A DNA stretch of 64,000 nt from an uncultured Roseobacter sp. (GTDB lineage Bacteria; Pseudomonadota; Alphaproteobacteria; Rhodobacterales; Rhodobacteraceae). The notes under the pieces were generated by a model that saw only the letters and a program-made list of their open reading frames with translations, ran no database searches and was not told where the DNA came from. Each line of letters opens with the position of its first letter. Position 1 is the stretch's first letter. The position numbers and the translations under genes were made by a program. Location: the NCBI RefSeq assembly GCF_947488185.1, contig NZ_CANKYM010000007.1, positions 1 to 64,000 on the forward strand, in the 5' to 3' direction. Below, piece after piece: positions 51,540 to 60,469 of this stretch.

Positions 51540-53090
51540 TCACATCTCGTCTTCAAAAACCGAACCGAAGTCTTCCAAGGCTTCGAATTTGCGTTCCGCT
51601 TTGGTGATCGGGTGTTTGGCATAGTGCTCGTCATAGACTTTCCCCAAACCCTTGGCATTCACCTTTGTGATAAGCGCGCGGACATCCGGTCCTGCCACCA
51701 GTTTGACACTGTAGCGCTTAGTCTCGTTGGATACGGCCTCGGCAAGTTGTAGCGCCTCCTTGGTAAAACCGCCTGATGTCCAAAACTCAACGGTGAACGC
51801 CCGGTTCTGCAGCGTCTCCTGCATGCGAAAATGTCTGTTAAGGCGACGTGCCTTGGTTCGGACCCAAGCCTCCAGCTCTTCGGCATCCACCTGATGCGTC
51901 GGCGCGTAGCCTTTGCATTCAATGAGCCGGACAGTTTCTGCAGAAACACAGAACACATCAACTTCGTACCGCTCATCAGTGTCGATGAAGACCTTTTTCC
52001 CGATATCGATTGAGCCGCAGCCTTGCAGTGTTGCGATATGTCCAACGATCAGTTCGAACAGCGCACCGCGCAGATTGCTTGCTGCCCCTTCAATGTGACC
52101 CAACTGATTGAAGAGGGTCTCGATGACTTCCGGGTTTTTGGCTGCAATTGCGCTGGCGTGACGAAGGGTTTCCAACAGGCCTGCCAGACCGCGCGCGACG
52201 TCGCGGCCAAAGAGAGCCGATGGTTTTGTTGCGATGATGCCGTTGGCGCGCAGTTCGTGAAAGGCATCAGGGTGGAAACCGTCGGCGATTATGACCGGAA
52301 GGAACGGCGGCAACCGCCGCATGGCACGCGAGCTTTCGCACTTGCGCAAAAACGCTTGGGCGGTCGCTTTGTTCAGTTCACCTGTATAGACATCCGCCAC
52401 GAGGAAGCCCGGCTTCGGTTTGCCATCGGCGTATCGCACCATGGGTGTCAGGTAGCTGGGCGCAACTAGGTCAAAAGCGTGGGTACCAAACTGAGGGAGC
52501 ATTTGGCCGCGCTCTCGAATGGCAACTTTGTTGTAGCTCACCATTCCGAGCTTACGAGCCCAGTCGGCAACCACGTCCAAGAGGACGCGCTGGACTGTGA
52601 GCTGCGCGGCATAACCGTCAAAGTCGACTGGAAAGCTCGAATGGTGGTGGAAGGCGACAACAGGTGTCTCGCCGATCGTGAGCTCGGTCAGAAACCCAAT
52701 GCCCTTTAGGCGCGAAAGGACCGCATCGCTGCCCGTCTTCTTTTTTTGCTTAAGTGGCGCGCCAGATATGATCGGGAAGAAGTCTTTTGGAATGATTCCT
52801 CCCTTCGCGATCATAGCGGCAATTGCTGGCCCGTAGGTTGGGCTGCCTTCGGTCAGGGCTTTGTAAAGCCCGTCCCAGTATCGGTGGGTGCCGAAGTGCG
52901 TCTCATGAAAGTAGAACCGCGCGTTTTTTGGGAAGCTCAGTCCCGAAAGTGTCTTGATCGAAGAGGGTCTGCGCCTAAGCCTTTGACGAGCGGTCTCGGG
53001 TGAGAGACCCGATTCCTCGAGGTGTCGAAGGATATCCGAAGTAAGTTTTGGGCCCCCTTCTAAAAGGTATTTTGATATGTCTGCCGTCAT
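51540..53090 (-). CDS. Putative PD-(D/E)xK nuclease of the defence island
   Basis: The 516-residue protein has an N-terminal region (about 1-75) that could be a winged helix (LTSDILRHLEESGLSPETARQRL), a large middle region that I do not recognise, and a restriction-endonuclease-like core. In the core, a helix with Glu (RGALFELIVGHI, about 345) is followed by Asp in ERYEVDVFCV (about 375) and the ExK strand LIECKGYAP (about 388-392). This order is the standard PD-(D/E)xK site. No methyltransferase is adjacent. It starts 182 bases after the UvrD-like stop, with its own promoter and palindrome; no Shine-Dalgarno run is seen. Confidence 0.6.
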   Translation of the reverse strand: MTADISKYLLEGGPKLTSDILRHLEESGLSPETARQRLRRRPSSIKTLSGLSFPKNARFYFHETHFGTHRYWDGLYKALTEGSPTYGPAIAAMIAKGGIIPKDFFPIISGAPLKQKKKTGSDAVLSRLKGIGFLTELTIGETPVVAFHHHSSFPVDFDGYAAQLTVQRVLLDVVADWARKLGMVSYNKVAIRERGQMLPQFGTHAFDLVAPSYLTPMVRYADGKPKPGFLVADVYTGELNKATAQAFLRKCESSRAMRRLPPFLPVIIADGFHPDAFHELRANGIIATKPSALFGRDVARGLAGLLETLRHASAIAAKNPEVIETLFNQLGHIEGAASNLRGALFELIVGHIATLQGCGSIDIGKKVFIDTDERYEVDVFCVSAETVRLIECKGYAPTHQVDAEELEAWVRTKARRLNRHFRMQETLQNRAFTVEFWTSGGFTKEALQLAEAVSNETKRYSVKLVAGPDVRALITKVNAKGLGKVYDEHYAKHPITKAERKFEALEDFGSVFEDEM

Positions 53091-53096
53091 GAAGGC

Positions 53097-53112
53097 TATA
53101 TAGTGTCACACT
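53097..53112 (-). promoter_or_regulatory. Palindrome and -10 element of the nuclease gene
   Basis: On the minus strand TATATA (53102-53097) ends six bases before the ATG at 53090, so transcription would begin at or next to the start codon (leaderless mRNA). The palindrome AGTGT-G-ACACT (53112-53102) abuts this -10 and would block it if bound. A related TGTCACACT occurs at 53224-53232 (plus strand reading). Confidence 0.45.
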
Positions 53113-53271
53113 GCGCTATTTATAAGAGAACTACATTAAGCAGCCGTGTTGTTTTTTACAGCGAAGGGCTCATTTGTTTACAATGGCTTAGCGGGAGACT
53201 CTCAAAACACCTGTCACGCACCTTGTCACACTAGATCTTGTACGACACAAGACTGACTGCTTCAAACATCG

Positions 53272-54729
53272 TTATTTTCCCCAAGAGACTTGGGGTAGAG
53301 ATGACAATACAGTCACTGACTTCGTCGCCCGTGTAAGTGCGACATACCAATCCTCTTTAGTCATCCCATCGTACTCAACGATTATGACATGCTCGAATTC
53401 CAGGCCTTTCAAAAGGAGTGTACTACCTACACTCCTACGGGCGATATGGCGCCCCAAGTGACGTGCCCTAGCCTCGACATCCGCTGCTGCTTCTGAAAGA
53501 GGTGTTCCTGTTGTCCTTGATGTACGAAGCGCCGAAAGCATCATTCTGAGAAGTTCGCGGCGATATGGAAAAACGTCGCCTCGGGCCAACAGCCGTTCAA
53601 TAAGGTCAGGCACATGAACCAATCCATCTGGCTGGCAAACGCTATCACCAATATCAATGAGATCACCGAACTTATTCCGACCGGCACGTTTGCCTTTTTG
53701 GTGAGCCTCAACAGATTTTGCGAAGTCGGCCCGAAGGCCAACAACGCATAGCTTCACGAACTCAAGAACTGCGGCCAACCTTTGAGCGTCGACTGCCTCC
53801 TCAATCGCCTTTGCATGCTTTGCGAGGGGCTTGCACGAAACAGGTTCGACGACGGCAAACATCTGCTTTGCTTGTTTCTCGGCAATCTTCGCCCGCGAGG
53901 CCTCAGATGCAGATTGCGCCACAACCACCAAGGTGCCTTCCAAATCCATTGTATCAAGGCAAATACGTGAGACCTTCCCTGACTTTGGTCCAGGAAGATT
54001 AGGTAGCCAGTGGCGCTGAACACCTTTTTCGTTAGCACGAAAATCCAAGGGCCCTCCGGCTTCAATCTGCGATCTTAACTCAATCAGTTTCTCGCCAAGC
54101 TCTGCATTCGCATTTTCCTTCTTCCAACGCCAGGGCGTGGTCAGCTTCGCGATATTGGGAAAGTCCTGTTCGACTACCTCGTACCAATCCACGACGCCAT
54201 CAAATTCAAAGATAGACTGTAAAGGGTCCCCAAAAATGCAAACAGGCACGAGCCGCTTGAGTTCTACGAACAATTCATGCTGGCTTGCACTACAATCCTG
54301 ATACTCATCAACGAAGACACAAGCGTAGGTGGCAAGGATCACGTCATCGATACCGTGCGAACCGAGAAGCTTTACCGCCGCAGGATAGACCGCTGACCAG
54401 TCCTTGTTGCTCTCTGGATTGGTAGTTTTGATCCCAGAGGTCTTTGGATAGCTTTTCGCAAACCGCAAGCTCCAACTAGCGATGGTATCGAGCCTATAAG
54501 AAGACGCGGGAACACTTAGCTTGCGTAACCGCTTACGCAATACGTCCACGCCTGCAAATGTATGGGTAAGAATGAGGCAACGTTTCGAAATCTCCGGATC
54601 ACCGCTAATAGCTTTCACAGTCCGCACGATTTGCTCAGTTTTCCCACATCCGGCAGCCGCGATCACGCTGCCAGCTTTGGTCGCACGAATGATGGCCGTG
54701 ACTTCCTCTTGGGAAAGCTCAGGCATCAA
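53272..54729 (-). CDS. gajB: UvrD-like helicase, GajB-type partner
   Basis: The 485-residue SF1 helicase has Walker A AAAGCGKT at 24-31, a Q-motif-like start, Walker B with VFVDEYQDCS near 137-146, FGDPLQSIFEF (motif III) and a final YVALTRATKSVTVL (motif VI). The length matches GajB of Gabija (about 490 residues) and is shorter than housekeeping UvrD. Its start overlaps the end of the OLD-type nuclease gene, the usual Gabija arrangement. The name is given by analogy. Confidence 0.75.
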   Translation of the reverse strand: MMPELSQEEVTAIIRATKAGSVIAAAGCGKTEQIVRTVKAISGDPEISKRCLILTHTFAGVDVLRKRLRKLSVPASSYRLDTIASWSLRFAKSYPKTSGIKTTNPESNKDWSAVYPAAVKLLGSHGIDDVILATYACVFVDEYQDCSASQHELFVELKRLVPVCIFGDPLQSIFEFDGVVDWYEVVEQDFPNIAKLTTPWRWKKENANAELGEKLIELRSQIEAGGPLDFRANEKGVQRHWLPNLPGPKSGKVSRICLDTMDLEGTLVVVAQSASEASRAKIAEKQAKQMFAVVEPVSCKPLAKHAKAIEEAVDAQRLAAVLEFVKLCVVGLRADFAKSVEAHQKGKRAGRNKFGDLIDIGDSVCQPDGLVHVPDLIERLLARGDVFPYRRELLRMMLSALRTSRTTGTPLSEAAADVEARARHLGRHIARRSVGSTLLLKGLEFEHVIIVEYDGMTKEDWYVALTRATKSVTVLSSLPQVSWGK

Positions 54730-56473
54730 CCCACTGCCTCACTTCATTTATCGTTTTGGCAAGTGGGGTCTCCGGAATGTCATTGAGACAACCGAAGACA
54801 ATCTTTCCCATTTGCTCGCCGCGCGTCATGTCTTTGAACCATGATCGGTCTTCCTTGACGCCTGGTTTTGTTTCGACTTTGAGAGTGGCGGCTGCCGCCA
54901 ACCAATTGCGATTTGCTTCTGAGTCAGCGAGTATGTCTAAGGCCGGACGATCAATGCCTGGCCCCTCCGGGGCAGCCAAGCAAAGGTTTTTCAGAACCCT
55001 ACCTTCGCCGACGACTTCGAGCGCATAATCAACTATCGCCTGTACAGTTGCCCATGGAACGTCGAGAAAGACCCTGCGTTCGATATCACAGTCATCCAAC
55101 CATTCAGCGACTTGGCCCCCAGCGTGCTTGATCTCCTGTTTGGTCGCTGCTGAAACCTCAACATCCGAGTCAAGCAAAATGAAGCAGCGGTAGCCAAGCC
55201 TTTGCATGTGCAGACAAAGCTTTACGGCATTGTCGTTCCCGCCACCGTCAATCGCAACGACACCTTGGTAAGCGAAGGACTCCTTGTCACCGGCGCACCA
55301 ATGGTCGTCAAGGCCGCGCCAAAATCCGACCTCAGTTCTCCCCTCACCAATCAACAAGCGTGGAGCTAGGAACGCATGGGGATTAGACCGAACGTGCCGT
55401 TGTGCCGTATCCGCTTTTCCCTCCGTCGGCCGCGTGCACTTGACGGTAACACTGCCTGAGTTGCTACGAACGCAAAACAGTTCTGCAACATCCAATTCGC
55501 AAACAACAACTGGTGAATGGGTTGTCAGGAATGTTTGGTGCACGATAGGCGGCGCTTCGCCTTCCTGTGGAAATCCAGAGCGCAGATGACGCAACAAGCG
55601 CATTATGCGATGAGGTTCCAGCCCGAGTTCGAGCTCATCCACGAGAGTGATATTTTGAGTTGGGCCTGAATTTTGGACACCAGCCACCATGAGGCGCGAC
55701 GATCCGCTACCGAGGGTCCTCAGCGGCATGCTGCCGTCATGCAGAGAAACTGCGCCTGAAGCCAGCATACCTGAATGGATATCCAATTGGGCTTCGTAAC
55801 CTTGGGTCTTGGGAACCAGAAAATCCGCACTAACCTTCTCTGTCAGCTTAACAACATCATCGAACGAACTACGATCTCCGGCAGCGAATGATGCCTTTGC
55901 CTGCCTTACTGAACTGGCCAGCAACTCAGACGCGTTCGGCCCTTTCTCAAGCCTGGCGAGCACGGAGTTTCTACCCCATGTCAAATGGCGGTCCGCGTAT
56001 TCCCCAAGCCGGTTAGGTGCGATCAACTTCGCGTCCTTGAAGCCAAAACGCGGCGGCTCACCTTCAAGACGTTCGTTGAAAACCTCCCATCTCCATTCAA
56101 GGGATTCGGGATCAAGCAACGCTTTCACTGTCAACGCCGCAAGATCTCCTTCTGCTTTTTCATCGTTAATTTTTTTGTCTGCCTCACTCCAACCGCGCAA
56201 AAAAAGCCCGTATTTGTGATCCACGATTAACTCCTCCGGAAGATCAACAAGCGTCAAGCAAATCTCAGGTTTGCTTGTTGGATCGCAACCAAATAGATCA
56301 GGATCACTTCCGGTGTAGCCAAAGCGTGGGTTTAGGCCGATCTCGATGGCGTCCAAGACCGTTGTCTTGCAGGAGTCACCCGGACCAATCAGACAATTCA
56401 CATTTGGTGACGGCGACCATTCAAGTGATTTGATGCCTCGAAAATCTGAAATTGAAATGTGTGCAAGTCGCAT
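54719..56473 (-). CDS. gajA: OLD-family ATPase/TOPRIM nuclease, GajA-type
   Basis: The 584-residue protein has an ABC/SMC-like ATPase start (ISDFRGIKSLEW), a Walker A reading GPGDSCKTT at 30-38 with Cys in place of the last Gly, a signature-like SGSSRLMVAG near 258, Walker B with LVDELELGLEP near 279, and THSPVVV near 318. A C-terminal TOPRIM domain has LLIGEGRTEVGFW near 376 and LLDSDVEVS near 434. GajA of Gabija (about 580 residues) is a nucleotide-gated DNA nicking enzyme with this layout. The overlap with the UvrD-like gene supports a Gabija-like pair. Other OLD-type systems without UvrD exist but fit less well. Confidence 0.75.
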   Translation of the reverse strand: MRLAHISISDFRGIKSLEWSPSPNVNCLIGPGDSCKTTVLDAIEIGLNPRFGYTGSDPDLFGCDPTSKPEICLTLVDLPEELIVDHKYGLFLRGWSEADKKINDEKAEGDLAALTVKALLDPESLEWRWEVFNERLEGEPPRFGFKDAKLIAPNRLGEYADRHLTWGRNSVLARLEKGPNASELLASSVRQAKASFAAGDRSSFDDVVKLTEKVSADFLVPKTQGYEAQLDIHSGMLASGAVSLHDGSMPLRTLGSGSSRLMVAGVQNSGPTQNITLVDELELGLEPHRIMRLLRHLRSGFPQEGEAPPIVHQTFLTTHSPVVVCELDVAELFCVRSNSGSVTVKCTRPTEGKADTAQRHVRSNPHAFLAPRLLIGEGRTEVGFWRGLDDHWCAGDKESFAYQGVVAIDGGGNDNAVKLCLHMQRLGYRCFILLDSDVEVSAATKQEIKHAGGQVAEWLDDCDIERRVFLDVPWATVQAIVDYALEVVGEGRVLKNLCLAAPEGPGIDRPALDILADSEANRNWLAAAATLKVETKPGVKEDRSWFKDMTRGEQMGKIVFGCLNDIPETPLAKTINEVRQWVDA

Positions 56474-56589
56474 AATGATAGAGCCCTGATAAACAGTGCG
56501 AATATTGTAGGTCGTGGCATGAGAGAAAAGCTAGCACCATCGCAATCTGCAAGCTACTGATGCAGGCGATCTCGGGTAGCAAACGTCCG

Positions 56590-56645
56590 CTTCTATGCCG
56601 TTGGTAAAATTGCTCTGCAGTTGCAGCGAATGACCGGTTTCCGCC
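56590..56645 (-). repeat. Degenerate intergenic repeat, copy C
   Basis: Read on the minus strand it contains ACCGGTCATTCGCTGC and GAGCAATTTT, matching the left part of copy A. It lies between the Gabija-like pair and virD4, at the other border of the cargo. Confidence 0.4.
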
Positions 56646-58562
56646 CTATTGCCCATCCCCAAGCAGCGCGTCGATGAAGTCACCTTGCTCGCGGAAGACT
56701 TGCTCCCACTTTTCTGGGACCGGGTCCTCCCGATCCAAGATTTCCGGACGCAGCTCTCCTGCAGTGGTTTCATTCATTTGCGTCTGCATGGATCGCGATT
56801 GCCGTCGGCGTGCACGCTCGCTTGTTGCAGTGGATTCGACAGAGGCAGGATGCGATGTCGGAGGAGCGGGTTTCGGTTCTTCGAACCAGGGCCCTACGCC
56901 ATCAACACGTGGGGGATAGGGGAAGTCGCGTCCCGCCTGGCGATCCGCCTGATTGATGAAAAAGGAATCCTCGAAGTATTTGATGCGCTGTGCGCGGATC
57001 GGGTGCTGCGGTGAGGCTAGGATGATCACCTCATCAGGATCCATGGTGCGCGCCTCGGTCTCGGAGAGGAGTGGACGTTCCTCCAGACGTGAAGTCGTTG
57101 AGGTCGCGCCCAAAATGCCCTTGTTGCGACCATACATGCGGGTCACCGCCTCCCGCGTGGTACTGCCGACGGCCGCCGAGACCTCGCGCACAGTACGCTG
57201 GTCGCGGGGGGTTATGTAGAGCTTGAGCCCCGCCCCGTTCTCAAGGCTTTCGCGCCCTTCGGGTCCGTAGATGCGATCGAGCGAGGCCAGTGACTGCGCA
57301 ATCATCGCGACACGCCCGCCATAGGCGGCGAGCGAATGGATCGCCCGCTCGAGATAAGGCATCGCGCCCATTTGCTGGAACTCGTCGATCATCATCATGA
57401 CCGGCCAGGGCTCGTCGGGACCCGGCTCGTTCTGCCGCAAACTGGCAATGAGATCCGCGAACATGAGCCGCAGGAGCGGTGCCAGCGTCGCGATGTGATC
57501 TTCCGACACCACGATGTAGAGCGCATGCGGTTTTTTCCTGAAGTTCGCGAACTCGAAGTCGCTTGCATCGGTTGCCGTCCGAACCGCCGGGTTGTCCCAC
57601 TGCTTCAGACCGGCCGTCATCAAAGCCTGTATGTTGGACGTCAGCAGCCGCGATGACGCGCTGGCCGCGTTGATCCAAAGCTCGCGCACCGTCGCTTCCT
57701 TCGCCTCGTCCGCATACGCACTGTACTGTGCGTTCTTGTAGTCCCCACCGGTCACGATCTTGTTGACCTCGCCCAGTGTCGGCCTGCCGCGCTGGATCGC
57801 CAGAAGGCAAGCCGCGACGAATATCGATTTGCCTGCCTCAGAGAAGGTGTCGAGTGTCTTGTTGTCCTTGTCGAGGAAGAGGTCCGCCAGGATCGAGACT
57901 TCTGTGAACTGCTGGGCGAAACTGGGGGCGGCCGCGATCCGCGCGAGCGGGTTGTAGCGATGCGAACTGTTCGCCCAATCGAACGGGCTGAAGCGAAAGA
58001 CCTCATCGCCGTTGAGCGCCCTGAGCCGCGCTGTCTTCTCGAAATTCTCGCCTTTCACATCCAGAACCACAACCGAACCTGCGAAAGACAAAAGGTTCGG
58101 GATCACGAAGCCCACGCCCTTGCCGGCCCGGGTCGGAGCCACCATCATTACATGCGGAATGTCGCTCGCAGAGATGTAGGGCGCCTTTGACGCGGGCTTT
58201 CCCAGCTTGCCGCAGACAAACCCGGGTCCCGGTGTCTGGAGCATGCCGTTCGCCTTGAGCTCACGTCTGGTCTGCCAATGTGCGGACCCGTAATCATCCC
58301 GGTCCTGCGCCCAGGTCCAGCTGAAAGCCAGAACCGCCAGTCCAATGGCCCCGAAACCGACGGCCCCAAACGCGACCTTGAACGCCTCGGGATGCGCGGC
58401 GCGCAGACCCGCGCTCGCCGTCCAGACGGCAAACATGTCAAACTCGGCAAAACCCGTTCTCAACGCCAGTGCGAGATAGAAGCTCGCCGCGATCGTGCCG
58501 AGGGCGGTTCCGCAGAGGGTACCCACTGGCACGGCAGCCCAGAGAGGAAGCCGGGTGCTCAT
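56646..58562 (-). CDS. virD4: VirD4/TraG-type coupling protein
   Basis: The 638-residue T4SS coupling ATPase has two or three N-terminal membrane helices (about 8-32 and 62-82). Walker A is VAPTRAGKGVG at 141-151 and Walker B is MMMIDEFQQMG. The family motifs RFSPFDW and AQSLASLDRIYG are also present. It brings the relaxase-DNA complex to the channel. Its ATG overlaps the relaxase stop (ATGA), and the pair lies on the strand opposite to virB, 10 kb away because of the cargo. Confidence 0.92.
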   Translation of the reverse strand: MSTRLPLWAAVPVGTLCGTALGTIAASFYLALALRTGFAEFDMFAVWTASAGLRAAHPEAFKVAFGAVGFGAIGLAVLAFSWTWAQDRDDYGSAHWQTRRELKANGMLQTPGPGFVCGKLGKPASKAPYISASDIPHVMMVAPTRAGKGVGFVIPNLLSFAGSVVVLDVKGENFEKTARLRALNGDEVFRFSPFDWANSSHRYNPLARIAAAPSFAQQFTEVSILADLFLDKDNKTLDTFSEAGKSIFVAACLLAIQRGRPTLGEVNKIVTGGDYKNAQYSAYADEAKEATVRELWINAASASSRLLTSNIQALMTAGLKQWDNPAVRTATDASDFEFANFRKKPHALYIVVSEDHIATLAPLLRLMFADLIASLRQNEPGPDEPWPVMMMIDEFQQMGAMPYLERAIHSLAAYGGRVAMIAQSLASLDRIYGPEGRESLENGAGLKLYITPRDQRTVREVSAAVGSTTREAVTRMYGRNKGILGATSTTSRLEERPLLSETEARTMDPDEVIILASPQHPIRAQRIKYFEDSFFINQADRQAGRDFPYPPRVDGVGPWFEEPKPAPPTSHPASVESTATSERARRRQSRSMQTQMNETTAGELRPEILDREDPVPEKWEQVFREQGDFIDALLGDGQ

Positions 58563-60469
58563 CAGAAGCTGATCTCCTCTTCGAGATCGCGCGATAGCTC
58601 CCTGCCCCGCTGCATCTCGAGATGGGTGTCGCGGGCCAACGCCTCGACCTTGTCCTGCTGCAAGGCGGCGGCACGGTCGGTAAAGACCTGATCACCGGTC
58701 TCCTCATGCGTCAGCTCGAGGAATTCCTGCGTGACCGTGATCTGATCGATCCGGTTGGGAAGCACCTCTGCCAGCACCTCGTAATTGCCGCGCCGCAGCT
58801 CCCCAAGTCCCTCCTCGCCCAGCTCCTTGAAGAGTTCGGCCTTCAGCGTGCGTTCCACAGTCTCTTCCTGAGCTTCCGAGAGGGTGCCGTCACGCAGCAT
58901 GTCCGCGAGGTCCTGCAGATACGGGTTTGGCCCACGGTCCTCGTCATCGATCACCTGCAAGTGGTCCGATGCGCGTGACAGACCCGTCGCTATGCCGAGC
59001 TCCTGCGCGCGCTCCAGCAATCGGTCCATGAACCGATCGACTGTTTCCAACGCGCGATCTTGTTGATCGTCGCTGGCCTGCGCGAGATCGATGCCATCCT
59101 TGGCCAGAACCGCCGCCATGTCGCGGTCCACCCAATCCTGAGCAAGCCCATAGTTCGTCGTCCCACCGGCTTCGATCCGGGCAGCCATCTCTTGCGGATC
59201 GAGACCGGCCCTTGCGGCATCCACCTTCAGGGCCTCGAGGACAGGGTCTTTGCCCGACGCGAGTGCCGCACTCAAACGTGCATCTCCTGCGCCTGGCGGA
59301 TAGGGTTCGGTCAAGTCGCGCCCGAACCGGGCGCGGAAATCAGGATCCGGCACCATCTGCGAGAGATCACGAACGACACCCGCCGCCTTGGTCTCAAATC
59401 CCGGGCGTTCGGTGGCATCAAGTTCTTCTGCCTTGAGTCTTAGCGCTTCGATGGTTTTCTCGGCATAGTCGATGGCCTCACCGACCGTTCGAATGGTCTC
59501 CATATCGATCTCTCCTGCGGTAAATCTGTACGGCGTGTCCGAGCCGATTGAAGCCGCCATGCGGCGCATGGCATAGGCCAGGTGTTTGTGATCCATGCGA
59601 TCCAGCACATCGGCAAGATTGCGGTAGTCCTTGGCAAAGCCCACAACCTGCGCCTTGGCGATGGCGCGTTCTTCGGGCGACAGCGCGATCTCGCACGGCA
59701 GGCGCGCCCCGTCCTTTGCCCGGTAGATCTCTGCGATACCTGGGGCCTTCTCGAAGATGCCGCGCTCGAGCCGGGTCGTGGCCTCAAGTATGACACCGTA
59801 GCGTTCGGCGATCTCCGCCTGCTTTTCCCGCATCAGCTGCGGCGACATCACGCCCTCCGCCCAACAGGAGAACCAAGTGCCGTTGGCGAGGCCCCGGTTG
59901 TTCAGCAGGATATGCACGTGCTTGTGCGCCCGGTCATCATGCACCGAGAGCACGTAATCCCACTGATCGCCGTAATCTCCGCTTTCGAAGAAATGCTCGG
60001 CCCAGTCGAGTGTGATCTCTCGCACCTGATCTACCGTGACGTCGGTCGGAAACGACAGCAGCATATGCGAGGTAAACCCGAGCTTCGTTGTGCCCCGCCA
60101 GGATTGCGCCCAGGCCTCCACAATCTCCGCCTTCTGCGCCTCGGTCAGCACGGCCTCAGCCGTCAGCGGGTTGGTCATCGTTGCGTAGGTGTAGACCGCC
60201 TTGTCGTTCACATAAGACAGCTGGTTGCCAAGGCTCTGCTTCGTCTTGCACCCCCCTGCCCTGATCCGCTTGAAGACCGCGGCGCGACTCTCCGGCACAA
60301 CTGACTTCAGCAGATTGCGCGCCGAGGCCCGGCCCACGCGCTGGTAACTGCGACCCTGCCGCCGCCCTGCCAGCCGCGCGTCTATGCGCGCCTGACGCTG
60401 ACCCTGGATGCGCTCCGTCTCCCAGAGCTTGCCCATGACGGCGTGATAGAGGGCGAGCGGCTCAGACAT
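58562..60469 (-). CDS. VirD2/MobA-type relaxase
   Basis: The protein has 635 residues from ATG 60469. The N-terminal relaxase domain contains the three-His metal motif AHKHVHILLNNRG (His182, His184, His186) after LSVHDDR, with LGFTSHMLLSFPTD before it, as in the VirD2-like (PF03432) relaxases. The C-terminal 350 residues are helical and acidic and probably serve for T4SS recognition. The nicking Tyr cannot be fixed; Tyr86, Tyr93 and Tyr95 are candidates. It overlaps the MobC-like gene by 8 bases. Confidence 0.85.
   Translation of the reverse strand: MSEPLALYHAVMGKLWETERIQGQRQARIDARLAGRRQGRSYQRVGRASARNLLKSVVPESRAAVFKRIRAGGCKTKQSLGNQLSYVNDKAVYTYATMTNPLTAEAVLTEAQKAEIVEAWAQSWRGTTKLGFTSHMLLSFPTDVTVDQVREITLDWAEHFFESGDYGDQWDYVLSVHDDRAHKHVHILLNNRGLANGTWFSCWAEGVMSPQLMREKQAEIAERYGVILEATTRLERGIFEKAPGIAEIYRAKDGARLPCEIALSPEERAIAKAQVVGFAKDYRNLADVLDRMDHKHLAYAMRRMAASIGSDTPYRFTAGEIDMETIRTVGEAIDYAEKTIEALRLKAEELDATERPGFETKAAGVVRDLSQMVPDPDFRARFGRDLTEPYPPGAGDARLSAALASGKDPVLEALKVDAARAGLDPQEMAARIEAGGTTNYGLAQDWVDRDMAAVLAKDGIDLAQASDDQQDRALETVDRFMDRLLERAQELGIATGLSRASDHLQVIDDEDRGPNPYLQDLADMLRDGTLSEAQEETVERTLKAELFKELGEEGLGELRRGNYEVLAEVLPNRIDQITVTQEFLELTHEETGDQVFTDRAAALQQDKVEALARDTHLEMQRGRELSRDLEEEISF

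Noticed and set aside
54719-56473. PARIS-type interpretation of the OLD-like gene
   Set aside because: In PARIS the ATPase and TOPRIM are usually separate proteins without a UvrD partner. Here both domains are in one protein overlapping a UvrD-like gene, which fits Gabija better.
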